Shown here one piece after another: positions 56,197 to 64,000 of a stretch of 64,000 nt of DNA. The notes under the pieces were generated by a model. It searched no databases, had not been told where the DNA came from, and saw only the letters and a program-made list of their open reading frames with translations. The DNA comes from Symsagittifera roscoffensis (taxonomy: Eukaryota > Xenacoelomorpha > Acoela > Convolutidae): NCBI RefSeq assembly GCF_963678635.1, contig NC_087068.1, forward strand, positions 13,645,872 to 13,709,871, read 5' to 3'. Made by a program: the position numbers and the translations under genes. Each line of letters begins with the position of its first letter. Position 1 is the stretch's first letter.

Positions 56197-59019
56197 TTAA
56201 CAGTATCGGAGACTGTGTCGATAGATGAACCCACCGGTGGATACATGGAGATGTTAGAATACCGAAACTCGGCTAGAGGGTATGTAATGGCCCTGGAAGA
56301 CGAAAAGGCCATGGAGGGTTATCTGGAAACGATGTTGCAAGGCACCACCCTCAAGCAGAAGGCGTACGGGACTTTGGCGTCGTCTGACGTACAAGCGGAA
56401 ACGATCGAGCAGTTAGTGAGCCTTCCATGGAAAGCAGTAGTATTGAGGTATTTCGAAGAAGAAATGAGGACTACGCCAAGAATACATGCTCTCGTGGCAG
56501 TACCTTACGTAAGAACAGAGTTACAACTCAGGTTCGCCTGGTGCATGATGGGACTGACTCGCGAAGAATGTGATTCAGAAGAAAGGAAGAGATCAAAAGA
56601 AGGAAAGGTTTTCCTTATGACGAATCTGAGGGATCTGATAGTCCAGGAGGGAGCAGCAGTAGCGTGTGCGAAGCGGAGAGACGCTCTCTGTTTCATTCGA
56701 TTCCTGATAGAGCAGATTTCAGTACCTGCATTAAACACTTGTGTTAAAATGTTGAGGGAAGGCGATGAGCGAACGAAAGCCTTGTTCTTGCTAGCACTGC
56801 TGGATATGCAGCAAAGTAAACCGATGAGGGTGAACATGAAAGAACCTGAGGAATTGGAACCCATGAAAAAGATAGACGAAATCAGGAGATTCTCAAACAA
56901 GGAGCTGAGACTCACTAAAGAATCTATGGGAGCATTGCCGAAATCCAGTGAATACTGTGGACCGATCAAGAAGAAATCGTATAGCTACGTATCCGGGATC
57001 ATAGGGATCGCGTACAATCCTTTCCTGAGTGAAGACATACGCGATTGCTTCTTCGATTATGAGCAAGCGGTGTTGCTAAGATTCTGGACATCCAGAATTG
57101 TAACGATTAAGAGCGTTAACAATACACAGGCCAAATTGGGACTGGTCTTGGAAGAAGAGGTGACTGCACCTTCAGTACCAAAATCCGACAAAAGATTGGA
57201 GTTTGGGTTGGGATTCTCAGATGAATTACTGAGAACGAGCTTGATGGCAGTGTGGGAATTGATGAGGCCATCATGGTGTCCTAGTCCCAACGCTGACTCA
57301 ATATTACGGGCGACACCAGACGTACAGATGGAACTGAATGCAGACTGTAACTTGCGTGACCTCAACATCATATATAATGTGATGATAACAGCCTCTAAGA
57401 GCAACGGAGAAGATAAAGTGGAGTTGCCTGGCTGGGGACCAGAAGACTGGGTCAAACCTGGTAGCTGTCTGGCGGAAGTCTGTGGACTGGAGGGTCACGT
57501 TTGTGGAGGTCTAGACTGTGTGAAGACCCTGGAGAAACAGCACAAGCAATTAACGGTATTGTTTGGAAACGTAGTGATAAAAGCCAGAACAGAAACGGAA
57601 CTGATAGCAGATTGCCATGGAGGAACTGATGTGAATCTAGTGACAGCACTAGGATTCTACAGCATGTTTGGTTCTTTAGAGTCACAATTGAATCTGGAAC
57701 AGAAACATGAGATGGTCACAGCCATCAGTGTAGAAGTATTCCCAGGAGTTCTGCAGACTGAGCAGAAATACATAGGAAAATGGAGGGAAGCAATCGAGAC
57801 GGAAATGAACATCAGACACAGCGAGACTTATTGTAGACCATCAGGAGCACGATATTTGGTGGGTTCAACGTTGGCTCCAATGTGCAAGAGCAGATACCCT
57901 GTACATTTCGTAGCTGTGGACGTGAAGAGTACAAGAACGATTGTGGACCAAGCCTTCTCAGTGCCGAAGTGTGTGAGATTGGCGAGAATGTCTGAAAAGT
58001 CTTACGAGTTACTATGTAAGATGTTCTCAGCAGTTCCAGAGAGAACCAAAGAAGAATTGGAGTCAATACTAGGAAAGAAGTTCATGGGATATGTGAGCGG
58101 GAACTTCAGTGACTTCGAGAGGCAGAAACAGAGAGGATCAACTGTCACAGATTACAATGCAGTAGATGAAAATGATGAAGTCCACCGAGTGATGATGGAA
58201 GTGGAACCATTGCTGGAAGCTTCGGGAAAACGTAATTGGAGGAGCATCATGTTGACGCATGACGAGTTTCCTTGCCACTGCTTGCTGCAGACCTGGTGGT
58301 ATCCCAAGCGTAGTAATCTGATGTTGATCTGGGACTCTGGAGAGCTGTTCTCCATGGGTTTACCAGATTCATCACAGCCCGTAACAATAGTGATAGTGGG
58401 AGTTATGATGGCAATACGATGGCTGGAGGCTCATGTGAGAGAAAACAACAGACAGGAGGCGCCAACGAGAGAACAGTTGCAGAAATTAGATTGTTTAAAA
58501 GATTTAGATCTTTTTGGGACAATGTGCAAAATTCTAAACATTCCGATGGAAGAGAAGAAGATATGGGCAAGAAAACGATTGATGCCATGGTTCAGAGCTA
58601 ACATGACTGCATGGTTGTACGAGTATGCGAAAGAGCATATGTCGAAGCATGGCAGAGTGTACAGTGAATATCAGCTGGACATTGGAGCAGGAGCTTTCAA
58701 GCGAGCTCTCGTGACTCATCGGAATGCAGTGACCACCGCTGTGAAAAAAATTTCCAGGACGGGTGAACGTAGGGGAAATGAGAAGTCAGAGATGCTGAAA
58801 GAAGATTTGGAGAGAAACGTGACGTTGTGTCTCCACAACAGCTTCTGCAGGAACAGAGAATCTAACGTGGATCCCCTACCTTGCTGCAAACAGAGGGTAG
58901 AAGAGCAGAAGTGTTGGAGGACGGCTTCCAGCAGCGTCAGGATAGCCAACGATGTGCTACAAGACACGGAAACTGAAAGTGCGGAGTCAGTATCACAGGA
59001 GGAAGATATGGAACATTGA
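56197..59019 (+). CDS. Post-pol C-terminal ORF, element C, 934-940 codons open
   Basis: Uninterrupted and in the frame of the segment before it. Conserved landmarks with B: GGYMEMLEYRNSARGYVMAL, RTELQLRFAWCMMG, YVSGIIGIAYNPFLSEDIRD, ELIADCHGGTDVNLVTALGF, VSVEVFPGVLQTEQK, FSVPKCVRLARMSEKSYELL, HRVMMEVEPLLEASG, FPCHCLLQTWWYPKRSNLML and DLDLFGTMCKILNIP. It has many conserved Cys, His and Trp, no signal peptide and no clear transmembrane helix. The last 110 residues are Lys/Arg/Glu-rich. I do not recognise the fold. Being intact while the gag-pol region is broken is notable. Confidence 0.8.
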   Translation, partial: LTVSETVSIDEPTGGYMEMLEYRNSARGYVMALEDEKAMEGYLETMLQGTTLKQKAYGTLASSDVQAETIEQLVSLPWKAVVLRYFEEEMRTTPRIHALVAVPYVRTELQLRFAWCMMGLTREECDSEERKRSKEGKVFLMTNLRDLIVQEGAAVACAKRRDALCFIRFLIEQISVPALNTCVKMLREGDERTKALFLLALLDMQQSKPMRVNMKEPEELEPMKKIDEIRRFSNKELRLTKESMGALPKSSEYCGPIKKKSYSYVSGIIGIAYNPFLSEDIRDCFFDYEQAVLLRFWTSRIVTIKSVNNTQAKLGLVLEEEVTAPSVPKSDKRLEFGLGFSDELLRTSLMAVWELMRPSWCPSPNADSILRATPDVQMELNADCNLRDLNIIYNVMITASKSNGEDKVELPGWGPEDWVKPGSCLAEVCGLEGHVCGGLDCVKTLEKQHKQLTVLFGNVVIKARTETELIADCHGGTDVNLVTALGFYSMFGSLESQLNLEQKHEMVTAISVEVFPGVLQTEQKYIGKWREAIETEMNIRHSETYCRPSGARYLVGSTLAPMCKSRYPVHFVAVDVKSTRTIVDQAFSVPKCVRLARMSEKSYELLCKMFSAVPERTKEELESILGKKFMGYVSGNFSDFERQKQRGSTVTDYNAVDENDEVHRVMMEVEPLLEASGKRNWRSIMLTHDEFPCHCLLQTWWYPKRSNLMLIWDSGELFSMGLPDSSQPVTIVIVGVMMAIRWLEAHVRENNRQEAPTREQLQKLDCLKDLDLFGTMCKILNIPMEEKKIWARKRLMPWFRANMTAWLYEYAKEHMSKHGRVYSEYQLDIGAGAFKRALVTHRNAVTTAVKKISRTGERRGNEKSEMLKEDLERNVTLCLHNSFCRNRESNVDPLPCCKQRVEEQKCWRTASSSVRIANDVLQDTETESAESVSQEEDMEH

Positions 59020-59850
59020 CAAATGGTCGAGAAAACAAGAGGCAACAAGAAAGAAAATTAGAAGAATTCAGAAGTTATAGAACTTCTAAACGACAAAGAA
59101 AAGGAGAAACAAAGAAGTGATGGAAAGAAGAAAATTAAAACTCAGAATTGTTTTATGTGTGTGAAAAAACTCAAGTGAGAAACCAAGCAACCAAGTTGTA
59201 ATTGAAAACTGAAACATTTAGTTGAGTTTTGAACATTGGAGAATTTGTTGCATTTATAAATTTGCATTTTGATTTTTAGCGAAGTGGCTTTAGAGACACT
59301 TAGTATTTATTTAGAAAGGCTTAAGTGAAGGAGTATATTTAAATATTCCAGCCTGCATGACTGTTTTTAATCAGCTAGGAGAACTGATCACTTTGTGGTG
59401 ACATGGAAGGCTTGAGTAATCTCTCGAAGAGGGAGATTGTTTCATTGTTCTTTCTAACCACAGAGTTTCTTAGTTTTAGTATTCAGGACAATAACAAGCA
59501 AGATTTCCGAAGGGAAAAGCGTAGTAGGATAATTTTAGCTTGTTGGTTGGCAGGACTGTCCTGCAAGCCAACACCTTTTAAATCTAAGAGAAAAGTTTTT
59601 AATCAGGACATTGACATTGGAAGTCAGAAAATATGTTTTATCTTAGGTCATATCCTCAATGTGCAGATTAATGAAAGAATTTGAAGGCTATAGTGATGTA
59701 GTATGATGCCATTTATATTCTGCGGTGAGTCGATGTGACGTGGATAAAAGTAATTTCGTGCATTTTGTAAATTCTGTTCGATGACACTGTAACCATTTTA
59801 CGAACATTGCGTGATTCAATGAGGACATTGACCGGACTGTCCGGGGAGTA
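59020..59850 (+). other. 3' untranslated region of element C, with terminal polypurine tract
   Basis: 831 bp between the last stop and the 3' LTR. A 93-codon ATG frame at 59403-59684 (MEGLSNLSKREIVSLFF) is present, but no homologous region is in view for comparison, so I do not call it a gene. A short hairpin around GGCAGGACTGTCCTGCAAGCC lies near 59551-59571. The end TGTCCGGGGAGTA abuts the LTR and is the likely plus-strand primer. Confidence 0.75.
59838..59850 (+). other. Polypurine tract of element C
   Basis: TGTCCGGGGAGTA immediately upstream of the 3' LTR. The purine part is CGGGGAG. The same string occurs inside pol (see findings). Confidence 0.7.
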
Positions 59851-60773
59851 TTTGACATTCGACCAGAATGTGAAAAATGCAATTTCTGCAGACTTCGAAT
59901 TTTTAGCAGTAAGCCTTCCGGATTGGTGATTATTAAGAATTAAGAACGTTATTGGAACGATTTGCCAAACGGTGAGGGCTAGAATATTCTGGTATTTTAA
60001 AATTTCAAAAATTCGAATTATGACGTCATACTTCTGAGAAACGTCAGAAGCGGCCATTTTGGCTAAAACGAGAAAGAAGAACAGAACAACATTAGCTACG
60101 CTAAAAACAACTACGAAATTGAGATTGGAAAACGACAACGAGTTACAGAGTAACAGAGAACACTCCGAGTTGCAACTATTGTGCTGTTACAATAGTTGCA
60201 AGGCCGTTGCGAACAACGGTGAAGGGTGAAAGACGGCCTTCCGGATTAAGAGGAAATCAGGATTAACGAGCTTGATCCAGTGGATTCATCAATCCGGAAG
60301 GGTAAAGGAACTGAAACTTTTATCCTGTTACATAAACTTTTAGCTTCCTGTCATGTCCTGACTTGAATTTAATTAACATCTAGATTCATTTTGATAAGGA
60401 TGAGAAGCTAGGAGTTGGGGGGAAGGGTTGATCCATCTTCGACGGAGATGATGATTTTTATCTACTGAACAAAAACAATAGTAATATAATAAGCAGTAGT
60501 AGCGCCCCTTTTAGGAGTGACCTCGTGGTCTGGGGATACTGAGACCCAGCCATGAGCTCACTATTTCTGCATGTAATTTAGTTAATTTGAGTGTTTTGAC
60601 CGACGCCTAAAGCAGTAACGTTTTTGTCGACCCGATGTTGGAAAAGACCACCGAAAAGTACTGGCTTGGTAGAGACGGTGAAAAGCATGCAAAGCTCTGT
60701 TTAGACGTTAGCCAGTCGTCTTAAGACTTAGTTTTGTCTTCCGTCGATATGTATCTTCCGGGCGAATGTTACA
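59851..60773 (+). repeat. 3' LTR of element C
   Basis: 923 bp, the same length as the 5' copy, with roughly 16 base differences by eye (about 1.7%), including one at the second base (TT instead of TG). Element B coding sequence follows directly at 60774. Confidence 0.95.
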
Positions 60774-63008
60774 AAGAATATGGCACGGTAATGTCCTCGG
60801 AAGCGAACGAAATTGGATTGGAAAAACTGCTAGAAATTTCTTGGCGGGCGGCCCTCCAGAGATACTTCGATGAGACGATGCATGCACCTGCGACGGTGGC
60901 AGCATACCTGGCTCATCCGTGCACGAGAACTGATCTACAAGTACGATTGGCTTGGTGCTTGATGGGCATCAAGAAGGCGGAATATGAAGCCAGTAACGAT
61001 TCGAAATCACGGGAACAGGAGCTAGAGTTGATGGAAGCTCTGCGAGCATTGATTTCAAAAGACGATTCTGCGATAGCATGGGCTAAGCGTAAGGATGCCC
61101 TTTGCTTTGTCAGGTTCGTGGTGGATCGTATCCCCACTCCTGTCTTGGGAGAATGCGTAAAGATCATTCGGCAGAAGGGGGTTGGTTGCGAAAGAAACTT
61201 CCTTAGGGCACTACTGGAACTGTATCAGGATATGCCGTTGATTGTACCAAATAGGGAGTCGAATGACATGGAGAGCTACCGCAAGTTGGAAGAAGTGAGA
61301 AGGTATTCCAACAAAGAATTGAAAGTGAACCGGGAGTTGATTGAAGCAGTCAGGGGACAAAAAGACTTTGCAACACTAGGGAAACTGAAGTCGTTCCAAT
61401 ATGTGTCTGGCATACCGGGGATGGCGTATAATCCCTTCGTGAATGAAGAAGCCAGGGAAGCGTACTTCGACTATGAGCAAGTCATAGTGCTCAATTTCTG
61501 GGTTGAACGGATTAAAGAAATTGGAATGCTGATGGTGGAACAACCCAAGCTGGGAATTATCTTGGGAGAATGAGTGGTCGAACCCTCGATTCCCGAGCTA
61601 AAGGGGCAAGTGAGTTTCGATTGTGGTTCTTGGGACGGTCCCTTGAAAACCAGTCTAGTAGCGATGTGGGAATTCATGAAGCCTTCTTGGTGTCCTCATC
61701 CTAACGCCGGCTTAATCTGGGACATGACGGCGGATATCATGTTTGACGGGGATGATGACGCGAGTCTACATGATCTGGCCATGATACACCATCTGCTGGC
61801 CATAAGAGTAACGTAGCAGAAGAACAACCCATCCTCGGAACCATCCGAAGGAAGTCCATCGAGTGATTGGCTGAGACAGGGCACCTGTCTAGCTCACAGT
61901 AGTGGAATGGACGGACATGTAGGCAACACGGATCATTGCTTGATTACTCTGAGCGAGCAGCATCGCCAATTGGCACAACTTTATAGGAGGTTGAGCATGT
62001 CAGATAAGAGTGGGATGGAGTTGATCGCGGACTGTCATGGAGTAACGGAAGTAAACTTGATCACTGCCTTGGGATTTTGCAGCATGGCGAGCTCGATAGA
62101 ATCACTGGAACGCCTGGAGCGTGCCCGTGGGCTAGTGACGTCCGTCAGTGTAGAAATATTCCCTGGAGCACTACAGACAGAGCAAAAGATAGGAGGCTGG
62201 TGAGAAGCTCTGGAAAATGAAATGAGTTTGAAAGATAGTGAAGCCCATCATAGACCTGCTGGCTCGAGATATCTGGTGGATTCGAGCTCTGCACCATATT
62301 GCAATAGTAGATACCCTACGCATATGGTGGTGATGGATGCGAGGAAACAGCAGGTGTTGGTTGACCAACTTTTCTCTGTGCCAAAATGCGTGAGGTTGGC
62401 CAGGATGTCAGAAAGGTCATATGACTTGTTGGCGAAGATCTTTCGGGCAGTCCCGAAGAGATCTGAAGGCGAGTTGCAAGACGTAGTGGGTGAAGAGTTC
62501 CTGAGATTGAACGAAGGTAATGTGAGTGAGTTCCAGAAGCAGAAAGCGAGTGGAGCGTTACCCACTGAATTCCCCACTATAGAAGAGAAAGACGATTTAC
62601 ATAGAATTCTGATGGAGGTGGAACCGTTGCTGGGAGCCTCAGGGTATCGGACCCGAAGGAACATAGTGAGAACCCATGGGGAGTATCCTTGCCACTGCTT
62701 GGCGCAGACGTTGTGGTACCCCAAACGCGGGAATCTGATGCTAGTATGGGACGTGGAGGAGTTGTACTCTACGGGGTTGCCCGATCAGAATCAACAAGTG
62801 TCAATCGTGGTGGCTAGTGCCATGCTGGCAGTGAGATGGTTGGAGGCTAACGCGGACACAAGTGAACAGGAGACGGCCGTGCCGACTTCTGAACAGCTGA
62901 GCAACGTGAAGATGAGCCGTGAATTGGATCTTTTCAGAACCACATGCAAGGTTCTGAGAATACCCAAAGCCATTGAAAGAATATGGTCAAGGCAAAGATT
63001 GATGCCTT
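60774..63008 (+). mobile_element. Element B: right part, resuming after the element C insertion
   Basis: This is the continuation of element B's C-terminal ORF. The protein aligns with element C's ORF at 56215-59019 from about the codon after the insertion point up to the residues RLMP, where similarity stops at the LTR of element D. The remainder of element B is beyond the window or lost. Confidence 0.9.
60774..63008 (+). pseudogene. Post-pol C-terminal ORF, remainder, element B
   Basis: A single frame, free of indels, from 60774 to the element D insertion, broken only by three stops: TGA 61571, TAG 61814 and TGA 62201, each open in C. Strongly conserved with C: YFDETMHAPATVAAYLAHP, RTDLQVRLAWCLMG, VSGIPGMAYNPFV, VSVEIFPGALQTEQK, FSVPKCVRLARMSERSYDLL, MEVEPLLGASG, YPCHCLAQTLWYPKRGNLML, and LDLFRTTCKVLRIPK. 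No known family is recognised and no signal peptide or membrane segment is seen. The similarity ends after RLMP, where LTR D starts. Confidence 0.82.
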
Positions 63009-63924
63009 TGTGCCAGTCGGTCATATTTGGAAGTTTGACCTTGAGAGAAGAAAAAAACACTTGATTTTGGAGTGAAATTTAATTTTTCAAAATTTCGAAT
63101 GGAACCTGTCATGCACGATTTTCTCGCGAGAACTGAAAATCAGAAAAAGAGAGGAGAACAATTTCAGAACAGTTGAATAACAATCGCGGGAAAGTTGCTA
63201 GAAAAATCGGTGGGAAATTGCTATTCGCAATTTCAATAGCAATAATAGCCTAGAGTAGAGCTGTCCCATCTGAAACAGAGACGAGAGCATTCCCACGAAT
63301 TGGATTGTTACGATTGGAATACTATTATTGACTGGACTAGAGTGAACCTTCGGTGGAAAGGTGGACAGCTTGAGTGTCCCAATGGTTCACGAGAACTTGC
63401 AGTCTAGAGTAAAAACTTGTTCTTGTTGTTAAAACTGACTAACATTAAACTCATATTAGTTACTTTATTAATTCTTGAGTTGTTTACCGACTTATTTGCT
63501 TCCTGGTTCTTGAGCGTGCTACAATGTGAGTACTTAATTTAAATTCCTAGAGTGTGTTTTATAATTGTTATGTTGAGGTAAGGCGAGTTTTAGGTTGATC
63601 CATCTGAAATGGATCAAAGTTCCACTGTCTAATAAAAAGTAACTTAACGGATTGTTCCAACCCGGTTTTTAACGGCGTTCATGTATTTTGGGTATCTAGA
63701 GACCTAAGTATGGGGACGTTTCTAATTCTAGAGTGGGGGGATATTTTAGTAGTAGCCTTTAAGCTGTAACGGGTCGTAGTCTCATGTCACAAGCGAACCG
63801 AACTGGCTCCGACCGTTCTTGAGGTAGAAAAACACAAGAGATAGTGTCCCTGACCCTTGAGCCAGTGGTTATAGGGCCTATTTTTCTTAAGCCTCATGTG
63901 TGACTGCAGTAGACGAATGTTACA
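63009..63924 (+). repeat. 5' LTR of element D
   Basis: 916 bp from TGTGCCAGTCGG to GACGAATGTTACA. It is diverged from the LTRs of A, B and C but keeps the ends. It has a GATCCAT/ATGGATC hairpin (7 bp, near 63598-63616), and AATAAA at 63631-63636 is a candidate polyadenylation signal. Confidence 0.8.
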
Positions 63925-63935
63925 TAGTGTTTTTA

Positions 63936-63950
63936 TGGCGCTCCTGGGTG
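63936..63950 (+). other. Primer-binding site of element D
   Basis: TGGCGCTCCTGGGTG, 11 bp after the LTR end. Leader sequence follows to the window edge (63951-64000), and nothing else is seen in it. Confidence 0.85.
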
Positions 63951-64000
63951 TTTACGACATCAAGACTACGGAGTCGAACCCACTTGAGACAGCTTCGGGC

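Larger units (their letters stand above)
36226..60773 (+). mobile_element. Element C: complete 24.5-kb Ty3/gypsy-type LTR retrotransposon, family I, nested in element B
   Basis: The only element with both ends in the window. Two 923-bp LTRs (36226-37148 and 59851-60773) flank a primer-binding site, leader, gag-pol and a post-pol block of about 9 kb. The host site is element B's last ORF, whose coding sequence stops at 36225 and continues in register after 60773. The flanks share AAG (or AAAG if one terminal A is counted twice), a candidate target-site duplication. I count about 16 differences between the two LTRs, so insertion is fairly recent, yet the coding region already has many frameshifts and stops. 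Confidence 0.95.
63009..64000 (+). mobile_element. Element D: 5' end of a fourth LTR element
   Basis: A third LTR type begins inside element B's last ORF and is followed by the same 15-nt primer-binding site seen in A, B and C, then leader sequence to the edge. The presence of the primer-binding site shows it is a 5' LTR and not element B's own 3' LTR. Its internal genes are outside the window. Confidence 0.8.

Noticed and set aside
53031-59019. An env gene in the post-pol block
   Set aside because: No signal peptide, no transmembrane helix, no furin-type site or Cys-rich ectodomain pattern was seen.
59403-59684. A 93-codon gene in the 3' untranslated region of C
   Set aside because: It has an ATG, but there is no second copy for comparison and no recognised domain; its length is within chance for AT-rich DNA.
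63009-63924. 3' LTR of element B
   Set aside because: It is too different from B's 5' LTR (16085-16979), it cuts the ORF before its natural end, and it is followed by a primer-binding site.

Overview
The whole 64 kb window is transposon sequence. I find no host gene, no tRNA or rRNA gene and no prokaryotic feature. It holds four LTR retrotransposons of the Ty3/gypsy (Metaviridae) type. The pol order is protease, reverse transcriptase, RNase H, integrase. The gag has two CCHC zinc knuckles, and the integrase has HHCC, DD35E and a GPF-type C-terminal motif. This points to a eukaryote, most likely an invertebrate animal with a repeat-rich genome, but nothing in the window identifies the species.

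Layout. Element A lies on the minus strand from 16091 down past position 1. Its 5' LTR carries a large palindrome and its RT core is deleted. Element B (plus strand) starts at 16085, head-to-head with A, and runs to 36225. There its last gene is interrupted by element C (plus, 36226-60773, 24.5 kb, two 923-bp LTRs that differ by roughly 1.7% by eye). B resumes at 60774 and is cut again at 63009 by the 5' LTR of element D, which runs off the right edge. A and C belong to one family (I). B is a clearly diverged relative (II). D is visible only as an LTR, a primer-binding site and 50 bp of leader.

Each element follows the same plan: LTR of about 0.9 kb, a primer-binding site 11-12 bp inside, an untranslated leader of about 3 kb rich in CCTCCGGATT-type motifs and containing a conserved RNA structure, gag-pro-RT-RNaseH-IN, and then a second coding block of about 9 kb after pol. 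At the C-terminus of pol there is a domain whose pattern matches a TARG1/OARD1-like macro domain with altered ADP-ribose loops. The post-pol block begins with a coiled-coil plus SGNH/GDSL hydrolase protein. It continues with a mid protein of about 920 codons, an acidic segment and a conserved C-terminal segment of about 930 codons that I do not recognise. I see no envelope glycoprotein, signal peptide or membrane segment.

All copies are decayed by nonsense codons and frameshifts. Because A, B and C are broken at different places, comparing them shows the ancestral reading frames, and the conserved residues suggest that the macro-like, SGNH and post-pol segments were under selection. The most interesting content is this giant Ty3/gypsy lineage with a post-pol block, a pol-fused macro-like domain, repeated polypurine-tract-like motifs and a covarying leader structure.
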